The notes beneath the pieces are model-generated. The model searched no databases. It was not told the origin of the DNA and was given only the letters and a program-made list of their open reading frames with translations. Of a stretch of DNA of 64,000 bases, positions 21,941-33,975 are shown piece after piece. The stretch covers positions 19,657,354-19,721,353 of the forward strand of contig NC_045142.1 in the NCBI RefSeq assembly GCF_008831285.2. The letters are read 5' to 3'. The stretch comes from Nymphaea colorata (lineage: Eukaryota > Streptophyta > Magnoliopsida > Nymphaeales > Nymphaeaceae). Every line of letters starts with the position of its first letter. Positions within the stretch are counted from its first letter, which is position 1. A program made the position numbers and the translations under genes.

Positions 21941-23659
21941 GTGCGTGAAAATCTCTCTCCTGCTAGTTTCTGTCTGTTTTTCCTGTCAAGTTTAGCTTGC
22001 TTTTGGTTCCGGAGATGCTCGGATTTCTGGAGTGGTCGAATAGAGAGTGTTCGATGTTTAATGGCTGATTTTAGTGCTAAAGCAGAGGAATTTCTTTCTA
22101 CATTGTGTTCTCCTTCTGGAAATCTTATGGATCTAAAGTTTTCCCTCCGAGAAGGCACTTATTTCGGTGTTCTGGGCAGTGTTTGAGGTCTCTAGGGTTT
22201 TTGAAGCCAACGGAGCTTCAGTCCTTTTGTTGTGTCATCCGCTAATGAGGCTCCTTCCCTTTTGGACTTCAAGGCGCTTTTTTTAACTTCTGGAAGTGTT
22301 CTTCCAGCAAAAATATGGGAGCTTTTTCGACGAAAACCCGGAAGGATCGGAAGCGTCCGTCACTGGTGAAGAAGTTCGTAGCAAAATGCAGTCGAAGACG
22401 CCTTTGTTCTCTCTTTCCCCTCAATATTATAAAAGCTGGATTTTGTAAAGCATACTCGATGGATTTTCTTTACAGCGACGCTTCGCATTCCATTCCAGCC
22501 GCATAGTTAATCCAAATGTTTTTGATCTTCTTCTTCATTGCTTCTTTTTCACGGTGAACTAGGAAAAGAGGGGTGGATTGATACACAGAAGAGCTTCCTT
22601 CTTCTACAGAAGTTTTCTGGTTTTACTTCGTTATAGCAATCAGAGTCCATTTCGCCCTTCTTCGGTTGGAGAAAAGGGTTCTTCTTTGAGCCTTTTAACA
22701 ATACGAGCTCCATTAATGTTTTACCGTGCCTTTCGTCCTCTCTCGGGCACGCTCACTCTATTTACCACAAACAAACAGTGTTTGGGAGGATTTTTTTATT
22801 AGTTTTTGACTTTCCCCAATATTTTGACATTTAGCTGGTTTCACCCACCGGAAAAAATTGTGTGCCCCTTTATTTCTGATCTCTCGCCTATATTTGCGGT
22901 TTCGCCTGGGACTGTGGGAAGAGATCACCAGTTTCTATGTCGAAGCAACTCCCAAGTAACGCCTTTTCTTCGTTTTGGGGCGTTGGTGTGATTATGAAGC
23001 CACGCTAACGGTGATCCCGCAACAATGTGTCCACCAATTCCTTTTTTTTGTTTTTTACTCATAAATCTATTTGTTTTTTGCCTCCCCTTGTTTTATGGGA
23101 AAATACTATTCTTTCGTTGCCTCCCCTTTCTTACTGAAAAACCGTGACTCCATGGTCCGTGCCATCTCATCTGTCCTCGCACGGCAAAGTGCGTCCCTGT
23201 AAGGCCGGCCACTTTTGTGCCGTCCGGAGTCAAATGTCTTGGGTTGTTGGGACGGGGAATTGGAGTTGGAGCGCAACTGCAAGTTGCCCGAGGTGCTGCT
23301 CTGGAGAATTAGGGAGAATCGGTGGTCTCTTTTGGCGTTTTCGAGTCAAAGTGCGACAGGGTGCATCTCGGCTTTTATCCCAAATATTTAGTTGACATTC
23401 CAAGATGCTTATCAGTTTTGTTAGCTTCATCAATCTCTGCTGTATTCATTCTTTCTCCTAGTAATTTTCCTTCAAAAGAAAAGCTGTGTTTCCTTGTTGT
23501 CATACTGAAAAATTGTCTTGGAAGATTGACGAGAAGTTGGTGAAATTATTGAAATTGTTGGAATGGCTAAGGTTCTTACTTTATTCCGGCCTGTTAGAAA
23601 GTCATTTTAGGAGGGAATCCTTGGCCGCTTTTTAAGCGGAGACTGATGTCATCTGACAG

Positions 23660-23759
23660 CGTCGTTCGATTCCGCTGCAGTTTTGTACGATTCTGAGGGC
23701 CAAGGCGCTGCGTCAACGGCGGTTCTGAAAAGCGGTCTATACGGCATCTACAAATACAG
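23660..23759 (+). CDS. Candidate internal exon, unidentified
   Basis: A GC-richer 100-bp block lies between an acceptor (CTGACAG, ends 23659) and a donor (GTAATTG, starts 23760). One frame is open across it and includes LYDSEGQGAASTAVLKSGLY. It does not join in phase to the exon ending at 21940, so an intervening exon would be needed, or it may be untranslated leader. No family is recognised. Confidence 0.22.
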
Positions 23760-25302
23760 GTAATTGTTCTCCTTATACGATGACTTACTGGTACATTAGA
23801 CTTGTATAGATGGCTGAGCTGTCTACTTCTTTCTCTCTGTTTTTTCTGTATGTCTCCAATGTGCGAAAAGAAATGCTAAACCAATTATTGACTGCAGAAA
23901 CCATCACCATAGTTCTAACTTCTAACTCAATAGGTTGAAACACCGAGAGAAATAGGATAAGGTCATTTATGTTCTTTAATACCGTACCATCTTCAATACA
24001 TTGGTTATAAAGGATGGGGTAACTGGCTTAACTTAATCCTTCATGCCTTAATTGTTAAGACGTCAGCAGGTTTCAGAGCCAGGAAATGCTCCGTGGGGCT
24101 AGTGGTTGGTGAAACGAGTAAAGTTGAGTAAGTCAAGAGCTTAATGCTGTAGGTCTCGGTCGTAGCTTACCATTAACGCCTATTTAACCGTAAATGTTTC
24201 TTTGCTGTCTTACGAGACATTTCAAGTCCATCTTTCCCATGAAAAAATCTTCGTACTCATCTTTTCATTTTCTTTAGCCCTCAGAAATCCGTCTCCTCTA
24301 TTCCGCACCAAAACGTTGACAGAAAATGCCAATTGTATGTGTAAGGGCTTTCTAGTCTTGTTTAAGAATGGTTTAGGACTTCCAAAATTAATGAAGACTG
24401 AGGATCATTTCTATTGTTTCCTATTTCTTCCTCACTCATTCGTTTTCCTCTCTTAATCTTTTTTTCTACTATCCACTTTTTTCATCTTAGTCCCTCATTG
24501 TTTTCTCTCTCTTCATTTCCTTTTTTTTGTCTCTTCATATAACTACCTTCTCTACTTTAGAATTGACAAATCATACGGGAGAGACAAAACCTGAAATTTA
24601 GTGCTTATATATATATGTCTCGGAAAATTTCGTTCTATTTTTTGAATTCTGACTCCACAAGCGGAGTTACATATGGAGCCTGCTCCGAGTGATCTTTCAA
24701 TGGAACTCCACAAACGGAGTTGACGAACACATTTCATTTGGCTTACCTACTTAATTTTCAGGGAGGAAAAATTATGTATCACCGCGTATGGAACATGGAA
24801 TTACACATCACAGTAGCTTTCCTATTTCAACAAATTTTCAAAAAGCTGCCTTCAAAGAGAAAACGGTAAATTGGATAGATAAACTTACCTTTCAATTCGA
24901 AAGAAAAGGTCGACGACGGGATCAACCCTGACTGTGTTAACAAGGTCAACAGCAACGGTTGACCTCAGGCTTTGCCGGAGGAGAGGGTGGTGTCATCATT
25001 GACCATCTCTGTCTCGGTTCACGGTCCCTTGCTGCACGGCAGGGGGTTACCAACGGCCTCTGTTGGCGCAAAGGGTTGATGACCTCCTCCCTTGCCCTCC
25101 TCCAGTGAGAGAACCGTTGATCCCTACTCTGGGCTTGCCGGCTGCATGGCAAGGAAGATGGCGGGTGAGCCTTTTAGAGTAGGGATGTGTATTTTTTTTT
25201 TCTTTCGTTCAGTTTGGAACTATTGAGTTTTAAACCCTCGCAAATGTTATTTGTATATGATATATTGACGCTTTCTTTTTAACTCTATATGAATTTTCAT
25301 TC

Positions 25303-25394
25303 GGATCTCCCCCCAATCACATTGACCAGATCTGCTACGAATGACCAGATCCAGATTCATAGAAGATCTGGTCAATGTGATTGGAGGGAGGTCC
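25303..25394. repeat. Compact hairpin, 31-bp stem and 30-nt loop
   Basis: 25303-25333 and 25364-25394 are reverse complements with two mismatches. The inner 21 bases (CCAATCACATTGACCAGATC and one more) pair perfectly. The loop contains another GACCAGATC. The dimensions resemble a plant miRNA precursor or a very small MITE. Confidence 0.85.
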
Positions 25395-26337
25395 TGATGG
25401 TATATATAGACACACACACACACACACTTATCCACTTTTTTTTATTTTTTATTTTTTGTTGGAGCATGTTTAGCAATATCTTTAACATAAATCAGCCACT
25501 AAACTGGGTTTTTAGATGGCCATCACCTTATATCTAGAAAGGATGATAAAGGAGAATTTGGGCAGAGCAGAAACGAATGATTTGAAGTATAATTATGGGG
25601 GAGTAGTTTAGGAAAAAAGGAAAAAGGTGTTCACATCGACCACCATGTCAAGAATGTATGAAATATCCATTTCTAATAAAAATCTGAAAGGTCATAAATT
25701 CCGAACTTGCCACCATCCTTTTATCTTACCTACCCGTTTTTTGGCCATCTTTAACGTGGTTGCGTCCTTCTCGAAGCAGGTTTGCATTGCAGCTTTTTAA
25801 CTGATGGCGATACCTCAGCTTCGGGCTTGATTTCCAGCAGGAAAGCAAAATGCTGAAAGGTACGTCCGGATCACTAAAAAAAGATGACTGGTTCCTTTTC
25901 TATGAAAGCAAAATTCCGCATTGATGAGATTGGTCATTATTTGCACGGGATTGGTAGTTGTGTTTGTTTTTCCGGAATAAAGCTTTATTATTATGGTTAG
26001 TATGAGGCTGGTGCCGCGCACCGTTTCACGAACTAAAGTAGAGAGAGGAAGAGGGGTTGTTAGCTTTTGGAAATCAAAGTGTTGGTAATTTATTTCTTAT
26101 TTAAATAAAATGAAGGAATTTTAGGAGAGAAACTAAGGAGAATAATTTTGAACTATTATTAACGAGTCCCATTTGAAAGTTGATGTGGACGGAAGAATTT
26201 TTACTAAATAGAGAGACAAAGTAGCGATGCTGTCGGCATCAGTGTTGGAGTAATCCGTACCAGCCGATACAAGCTGATAATTTCAGCCTGTATTGCTGGC
26301 AGAGCCAGAAATTTTGAAGAATTTCAAAAATAGGGGC

Positions 26338-26339
<2 letters not shown>

Positions 26340-26384
<45 letters not shown>
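26340..26384. repeat. (AT)n microsatellite, ~22 units
   Basis: Uninterrupted AT dinucleotides directly after a GGGGCATT repeat end. Confidence 0.95.
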
Positions 26385-26386
<2 letters not shown>

Positions 26387-28288
26387 AATCAAATATTTCA
26401 AGCCAGTAGTGTGAAAATGAACATATTTTGTGTGGGGGCTGGTTCGGCCACGGATGTATCGTATCTTAAAATATCTTTATGTTAAAAAAATTAAAGCAAT
26501 AGATTTGTATTCGTATATTGGCTAATACACGTCTCATATGGATCATTCACCAATATGCTAACGGGGCCGTTTTGGCCCATGGCTGCCTTACGATAAAGGG
26601 CTTATACAGTGTGCATTGGTCGATAAGGACCGAGACATAACAAAGATGATGACGTTGTTAATATGATGATGACCGATCCAGACATGCTTCTACTTTAATT
26701 TTAAAATAATTTTTAAATTAATTAAATCGTGTCCTGTTACTATTTTTTCCTTTTTATACGCAGGAGACTTGATCAATCTTATTATCACTTTATTTGTTCT
26801 TAGAAAAACTATTATTCAAATGTAGGCTTCAATTCAAATCGACTAGAAAATCATTTTTTTGTTCATGTGAAAATAAAAGAATTCAAATGACTGATTTTCA
26901 AAGTCTTAAAAAAAATTATTTATATAATAAAAGATGTCGTTTTCATGTAGATTATGTAATGTTCTGGAGGTGAAAACCGCAAGCATTTGGTTGACGTTGA
27001 AAGGAAAAAAAGTAGAAAATGCTAGATATTAGGTGTGATTAGTGGACCAAGTGGACCAAAAACAAATGTCCACTCTTCGTATGACTTCACAATATAGACG
27101 TAATAAATGTGTCTTAATCATTATTTGTTGATTGAAACATGCTGCCGTTTAAATTATTATTGTAAAAGGTCTTGGTTTTTCACTATAAGCCTTTTGGTGC
27201 ATAAATAGGTTTGGTATACCGATTTTTCACTGCAGCTGACCTACTCTCTCTCCAAAATGACCTTCCATCTTCTTTTCTCCCAATTCTCCATTTTTATCTT
27301 TTCACTGCCAGCACATTACATTACTAGTGGAAGAGAAAAATAGTGAGTTGGTTGTCTATTATAAATGTGCTTTTAAAAATAAGAAGGCGGAATCGCAATT
27401 TTTCTCACAAAAGTAGCTATTATTTTTCATTAGAAGAGTATCCCTTTTCTATCTAATACTTCAATTTAAAAGAAAAACAAGAATTTGAAAGAAAGTAAAA
27501 GACAGACATAAGTTTGCAAAATGGCTAAACGAAGCAAAAAAATTCTTTTATTTATTTTGAGAATGGTTGAAGCCGAATTTAGAGTGACCCGTTGCTTTTC
27601 CTTCTTTTCACCAAAAAAAGGGCGCCCTAGCGCGCCTTTTTAACTTGGAAAAAGATCGAAATTGAGAAATGGTAGTAACAGAAAAGCCTTTAATGCGAAC
27701 GTCGTAGAATTATTAAAGCATAGATGTCGCGGTGGGGTGCGGGCTCCCCAATTTATTATTACTTGTCCTTCGTCCTTTTTGGCAATGCATAAAATTCCAA
27801 TCGCTGTGATTTCTAGAACGTTTTACCCTCCAGAGGCCCTTGAATATGGACAAACCCCCCTTCCATACCTTCCATTCCCTTTGTGTTCGTTGTTCTTCTG
27901 TGCTTTTGAAAGCAGCAGCAAATCCACATCGGACTGCACCGGCAATTGCCCATGCCAACCCCTCAAATTTCCATTATTTTTATATAGGTGACTTTAGTTT
28001 TATATATATATACATATATATATATATATTAGTATCCCAAATTTTTAAATAGTACTCCTCAACCTAAAGTGACTAGCTCCGCTACTGTTCAGAAGTGATT
28101 GTTAACATCAGTGCTTGTTAGCTCAGTATTTATCAGCCTGTGGCCCTGTAGGCTCTCTACAGGTCAACAAGCATGATATGGCGCCAACCTGATATATAAC
28201 TGATAAATATCCTTATAAGTGCAGGTTGCTAAACTGGTCTAATCGACCATGTTGGCTTGCATCAGCTTATTCTGCTCGAAAAGCCTCT

Positions 28289-28291
<3 letters not shown>

Positions 28292-28330
<39 letters not shown>
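28292..28330. repeat. (AT)n microsatellite, ~19 units
   Basis: Uninterrupted AT dinucleotides; a shorter, interrupted TA run lies at about 28001-28030. Confidence 0.95.
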
Positions 28331-28333
<3 letters not shown>

Positions 28334-30523
28334 GTTTCTAAGTACAAAATAGCGAAATTTAAAATACCATTTCAGGTGTAACGCATTCGTCTCATTTAAA
28401 AATCCGATACAAAAGCAGCTCCGATACCAATATGTACAGCATTGTTTCTGGTGCTGTGTTGGCTTGAGCATGACGGAGACATTGCTGACGGACTCCGCCC
28501 TTTTCTGCTGGCCCCTCATTGATCTCCTATGTGCCAGCCTATTTTGCGATTTTAATTTGGCTCATTCCACTTTACTACCTTTTGGATTTTCGTAGGGGCA
28601 TCTTTCAACTCCCTCTGTTTTCCCTTGTTCTCTTCTGAACCTTTTCTTTGACGTCCTTTGGTTATTTGATTTTGCAGCTTTTAATTTGTCTTATTTTTCT
28701 TTGCCACCTTTTGGATTTCCTAGGTTCTCTTTCACATTCCCTCTCCGATTGGTTGATATGTAAATAAATAAATAAGAAAAAGTTGCTTTTGTAATTTTTT
28801 AATATAAGAATATTTGAAACTACTGATATAGGAAAAACGCATGAGCAGACGGCATATGTTTAGGAAGAGTATTGATATTTACAACCTTGCTCCTCTGGAC
28901 TTTTCCCCTTTTCATTGTCGTCTTTGGTAGAGGAGATGTGAAATACCGGAGTTGAGACAGAGGCCGCCAACCTGGTCTCGATGGGCGTTGTGGGGTTCCG
29001 TGGTTCTTTAATGGGGCCATTGGGACTTGGTGCGATGGTTCAGCTCTGGAAAGCTTGGGCACCACCAGATATCTAAGGTTGCAAATGAGTCAGATTTGGT
29101 ACGATGGTTCTGTTAACTTTTTTGGACGTATCGAGTTTGATTTTGACCCAAGGTTCACAATGTCTAGCTGCCTTGCGGCCAGTTCTTCTACAATCTGCAA
29201 CCTTACCAATTGACTAGAGGAAGAACAGAAGAAATAGTGTAGGACTGATCAGCTTTTTTTATTTTTATTTTTTTTTACTTAGGAAATTTAAAAACAAATA
29301 TTTGTTATTACTTTATTAAAAGTGAATAATATTTTGTTCTTAAATACTAGTTGCAATGCACATAAGCTGGTATATAGGCAGATGCGTACTGATATTGATA
29401 ATTAGTACTAGTGCTTCTAAAAGAATTCTAAAATGTGAGTCATTAGTTAAGACTGAAAAATTTCGTATGTTTTGGAAACAAGTCTGGTTATTTATTTATG
29501 TTTTTCTTTTCTGTGTATGAGCTCTCATTGACCGTTATTATTGCCAGATCAAGTTAAAGACTTGCGAACTGACGCAACACATTCTTCATTGTTTCGTCAA
29601 AGCAACGTTAAAGTATAAAATCGATAAGTTTCTAGGCGACATATTTGAGTCTCTGGTCCTTACTTGATAGTTAGCAGTAAAAATTCATATTCAATGAGAA
29701 AACTAAAGGATCTTAAGCCAATATTTGAAATTTTGAAAAACAAATCCGGCTGAATTTTAGAAAAAATTTGTTTTTATAGATGGTTTTTTTTTTTCAAAAA
29801 TTTAGTTCCGTCAGCTGCTCTAAAATTTCGATAAAAACAATAGTGGCCCTAGATGAACATTTAAGCTCTACCCATGAAAGGTTGGCAAAAATCTGAGTCG
29901 CAAATGGTGTGTGGTCCCAGCCGGACTCTTATCTTGGTAAAATGAAACTGCTCCTTGTTTTCGGTTGTTGTCAGTGAAGCTCCATCCACACTAACTGTTC
30001 TCACTCCGCTTTTGATGGTTAGGAGAGTTGGATAAAATAATTTGAGTCGATAAGAGGTCATTTGGTATAAAATGATCAATGATGAGTCCTGTTAAGATAA
30101 GGAGTCTGGTTAACTTTGGCTTGCAGTACATTTGGAAAGGCCGTATGGGCAACGTCGTTGTTTGTCTCCTGGTTACAATTTCTTGGAAGGAGTGGTTCGA
30201 GCTGTAACTATGTTCCACCTAATTGCACGGAGGTCTTCTTTCTTCTATCCTCGCCTCCATGAATTTAATGAGGAGGGCCCTTCCACCATGGCTGAGATTG
30301 TTGAAAGTTGCCTATGAGGAGGAGGGTCATTAGAATTTCTTCTTAGAAATTGGTTGAGCATGCTGTCATGTTCAGAATCTTACTCTGTTGAGGAAAGTTG
30401 GAATCCTTAAAGAGGTAAACAACTGAGGTGGTTGTTTCTGTAAACTACCCTCGGATAGTTTGTTATATAAATTATAATTCATGTGCTCTCCATGGAGACA
30501 AGATAGAATATTAGTGCGAGCTT

Positions 30524-30530
30524 TATAAAA
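30524..30530 (+). promoter_or_regulatory. Possible TATA box of the LRR kinase gene
   Basis: TATAAAA in the context CTTTATAAAAGGAGG, about 97 bp before the first ATG. A strong acceptor-like site (TTTTGACATGCAG, ending 30580) lies between it and the ATG. The alternative is therefore a leader spliced from farther upstream. Confidence 0.4.
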
Positions 30531-30620
30531 GGAGGTCCCAGCAGCGCTGACACACTGGAAATTTTTCTTTTGACATGCAGGTGAGGTAGCCTGATTTATT
30601 CTTTTGCATGCAATAATTTA

Positions 30621-32863
30621 ATGGCGGAACCAGCAAGAAAACCTGTTGCTTCTTCCTATTCCGAGGGCGGCTTGGCAAGATCAGTCCAGATGAGAAGCCC
30701 CTCATCTGATGCCTTCCTCGTCCGTTCCTTGCTCTTGTTTCTTTCGCTTCTTTTACTCTCTCCGGTGACCGGCGATCTGGTTTCCGACCGTCAAGCCCTT
30801 CTAGCATTCTCCTCCGCTGTCCCCCATGCCAGGAAACTCAACTGGAACCAGTCGAATCCGGTTTGCAGCACTTGGGTTGGGGTCACCTGCTCGCCTGACG
30901 GCTCGCATGTGCGTAACCTCCGCCTTCCTGGCGTTGGCCTTGTTGGTCCCATCCCTCCTTCCACACTTGGGAACCTCACCGGTCTGCGCACACTCAGTCT
31001 CCGATCTAATGGGCTTGCCGGAGCTCTCCCCTCCGATTTGGTCTCTCTTCATTCTCTCCGGTATCTATTCCTCCAGAGAAACAACTTCTCCGGCGACATC
31101 CCGCGTACGCTTGCCCATAAGCTCGTTGTCATTGATTTATCATCTAACTCCTTAACTGGGAGCATCCCAACCTCGTTGAACAATCTGACCAGGCTCACCA
31201 CACTAAACCTACAGGACAATGCTCTTACTGGACCTGTTCCCGATCTCAACATCCCAAATCTGAGGCGCCTCAATCTCAGCTATAACAATCTCAGTGGTCA
31301 GATTCCAAGCTCGCTTCAAAGGTTCTCTAGTGCCTCCTTCTTGGGCAACTCTCTGCTATGCGGTCTGCCTCTGCTTCAATGCGCTCCGAACACTCCACCT
31401 TCTTCTTCCCCTCCTCCTCCTCCCACAGCCGAGAAGAGCGGCAAAAGAAAACTCAGCACTGCTGTGATTCTTGCCATCGCCATTGGTGGCTCCTCATTGA
31501 TCTTTCTTCTCGCCGTCGCCCTCCTAATATGCTGCCTCAGACGAAAGTCTGACGGATCTGGCAGTGTTGCGGCGACCAAGGGCAAGAAGGCCGGGACAGA
31601 CAAGCCGAAGGATGAATTTGCCACGGCAGCTCAAGAAGCAGAGAAGAACAAGCTGGTGTTTTTTGAAGGTTGTTCTTATAATTTCGACTTGGAAGATCTA
31701 CTGAGGGCCTCGGCCGAAGTATTGGGGAAAGGGAGCTACGGGACCGCGTACAAGGCAGTGCTAGAAGAAGGAACGACAGTGGTGGTGAAGCGATTGAAGG
31801 AGGTCGTGGTGGGGAAGAGGGATTTCGAGCAGCAGATGGATATTGTGGGGAGGGTCGGCCTGCACCCGAATGTGGTGCCATTGCGTGCGTATTACTACTC
31901 CAAGGACGAGAAACTCTTGGTTTACGACTACATCGCAGGAGGAAGCTTGTCTGCTCTTCTTCATGGTAACTCTTTTACTTTCTGCAATTCAATTCCATCC
32001 CAACTTTTGACATTTTCCCATTAACATTCATGTCTGCAACTAAGATTTTGCACTATCTTGGTCCGGAAATGCTCCTCTTTCCGGCGACATTGTTGTATTA
32101 TTTCGTGTACTGCATCAAGGATATGATCTGTGAATTTGTTAAAGGCCGATCCAACTCTTCATCCTCTGTTTCAAACAGTGCTAATTTCTTACATGCTTTC
32201 CTGAAAATGTCGCTCATAAAGCTTCTTTAATCTACAGGCCATAGAGGTGTTGGAAGCACACCCTTGGACTGGGACACCAGAGTGAAGATCGCACTTGCAA
32301 CTGCTCGTGGAGTCAAGCACATTCACCTTCAAGGCGGCGAAAAATTCGCTCATGGAAACATAAAATCCTCCAACGTCTTGCTCACACCCGACTTCACAGC
32401 TTGTGTTTCGGACTCTGGTCTAGCTTCCCTCATGCACGCGCCCATGCCTCCTTCCCGCATGGCCGGATACCGCGCGCCGGAGCTGGTCGAGACCCGGAAA
32501 ATCACCCAGAAAACCGACGTCTACGCCTTCGGCGTCCTCCTTCTGGAAATGCTCACCGGCAAATCTCCGATCCAGTCGCCCGGAGGTGATGAAGTGGTGG
32601 ATCTGCCCAGGTGGGTTCAGTCCGTGGTGAGGGAGGAGTGGACCGCCGAAGTGTTCGACGTAGAGCTGATGAGGTACCAGAACATTGAAGAGGAGATGGT
32701 GCAGATGTTGCAAATAGCAATGTCCTGTGTGGCGAAGACGCCGGACCTCCGGCCGCGGATAGCAGACGTGGTTAAGATGATCGAAGATATCCGGCAATCG
32801 GACTCGGAGAACCGGCCGTCCTCCGAAGAAAAGTCCAAGGGTTCCAATCCACAGACACCATGA
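30621..32863 (+). CDS. LRR receptor-like kinase (At5g58300-type), probable pseudokinase
   Basis: Two exons (30621-31965 and 32238-32863; 272-bp phase-1 intron) encode 656 residues. A second ATG at 30690 would put the hydrophobic signal peptide ([16 protein letters not shown]) nearer the N-terminus and may be the true start. Order, with residue numbers from the first Met: signal peptide ~33-51, LRRNT domain ~52-90, about five LRRs ~95-240, Pro-rich linker ~258-269, TM ~280-306, kinase from ~365. The Gly loop [12 protein letters not shown] and the VVVK lysine are present. The catalytic loop reads [11 protein letters not shown] (Asn for the catalytic Asp) and the DFG site reads DSG, so phosphotransfer is unlikely. 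These are hallmarks of the group with six or fewer LRRs often annotated 'probable inactive receptor kinase'. It would act at the plasma membrane, probably as a co-receptor or scaffold; the ligand is unknown. Confidence 0.95.
31966..32237 (+). other. Single intron of the LRR kinase gene
   Basis: Donor GTAACTC after CTTCATG and acceptor TCTACAG before GCCATAGAGG. It splits a Gly codon, at the position (after the LSALLHG motif of the kinase N-lobe) conserved in this receptor group. Confidence 0.9.
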
Positions 32864-33287
32864 CTTCATAAGCTCAGGAATTGTCATGGTGCTCAACTCT
32901 GGATCATCAACGTGTATTTTTACTTAGCCTAGCTTTGTATTAGGACTGCTATTCAAAAATCTTCTTTGTGTGGGGTCCCTGTAGAACTTGCTTATTTATA
33001 ATTGGATTCATGTTAGGATTTCCCTCCATAACTTCTAACTTTATTGTTATAACAACGTCTAGGCGCGACTGAAACGATTGCGCACAACTCATTGAAGACG
33101 GATCATGTAATCTAGTGGACAATTAAAGATAATTGCCCTGTTCAGGTTCTCAAAGGGTTGCTTAAGGTTTTTTATGCAATTCAAATCAGCACAGACAACT
33201 ACAAAAACACTCAAATTCAAAGCTATGTTCTGTAGAGGCATTTAAATGGCTAGCCAACAAAGCCAAAAAACAATACGAATTCGATTA

Positions 33288-33546
33288 AGATAAAAATGGA
33301 TTAGGTGGCTAAGGGGGTTGGCAATGGTCGAGGTAGACACCCTCGGTTTGAGTCCTCAGGATGTCAATTCTATGGGGTGCAAAAGGAAGGTCACTAATGC
33401 ATAAGTTAAAGCATGGCGAAGGCAGTATTTTGAGACATCAAAATGAGGTCCTATATCTTAGTGGAACGAAGGGTTAGATGGGAGCTTCAATTCTCTTTTG
33501 GTAGTAGGATGAATACTCATGCTCACCAAAAGATAAAAATAGATTA
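33288..33546 (+). mobile_element. SINE with 16-bp target duplication
   Basis: The direct repeats AGATAAAAATGGATTA (33288-33303) and AGATAAAAATAGATTA (33531-33546) flank a 227-bp body. The body starts with a tRNA-like segment: GGTGGCTAAGGGGGTTGGCA resembles an A box and GGTTTGAGTCC (about 33347-33357) fits the B-box consensus GGTTCGANTCC. No protein is coded. A truncated relative of its 3' half lies at about 36733-36885. Confidence 0.7.
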
Positions 33547-33553
33547 TGGGAAG

Positions 33554-33975
33554 TAGGGCTGCGCAACAAGTCGAGTCCGCTTGAACTCAACTCAAACTCG
33601 CTCGTCAAAACTCGACTTGAACTCGACTCATTTATAAATGAGTCAAACTTGAGTTCAAATGTATGTTCAAAATGTTAAGCGAGTTGAGGTTCAAAACGTT
33701 CAGCGAGTCGAGTTCGAGTTGTAAGAACTCTGTCTTGTTTAAACTCACTCGACTACATAACGAACTTTGAATTATAATGAGAAGATAATTAAACGAGTAG
33801 CAACTAAACAAGTTAACAAATTACATGAGTTAAAAGACATGCTCAACATAAACGAGTAAGATGAGTTTAGTTAGAGCTCAGCATTGTATCGTCGAGTTGA
33901 GTTTGATGATTGTTTTGAGTCGAGTTGGGTCGAGCTATATGAACTTGAGGTGGATTGGGCTCGTGTGTTACCCTA
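33554..33975. mobile_element. hAT-like non-autonomous element, copy 4
   Basis: Ends TAGGGCTGCGCAAC and GTGTGTTACCCTA. ATGGGAAG (33546-33553) and ATGGGGAG (33977-33984) match at seven of eight bases, one base out from the right end. The interior is AACTCGACTCA-type words. It sits immediately beside the SINE. Confidence 0.55.

Larger units (their letters stand above)
23761..30520. other. Long stretch without a recognisable gene
   Basis: Contains two short ACTCC-ACA(A)-CGGAGT hairpins (about 24650-24722), the hairpin at 25303-25394, a GGCAGAGCCAGAAATTTT repeat copy (26290), TA microsatellites, and otherwise AT-rich DNA. If the receptor kinase has an upstream leader exon, this is largely its 5' UTR intron. 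Confidence 0.35.

Noticed and set aside
24650-24722. Two short ACTCC...GGAGT hairpins as terminators
   Set aside because: Stems are only 5-6 bp, and intrinsic terminators are not used by plant pol II genes.
32420-32896. 158-codon minus-strand frame
   Set aside because: Antisense shadow of the receptor-kinase second exon in GC-rich coding sequence.
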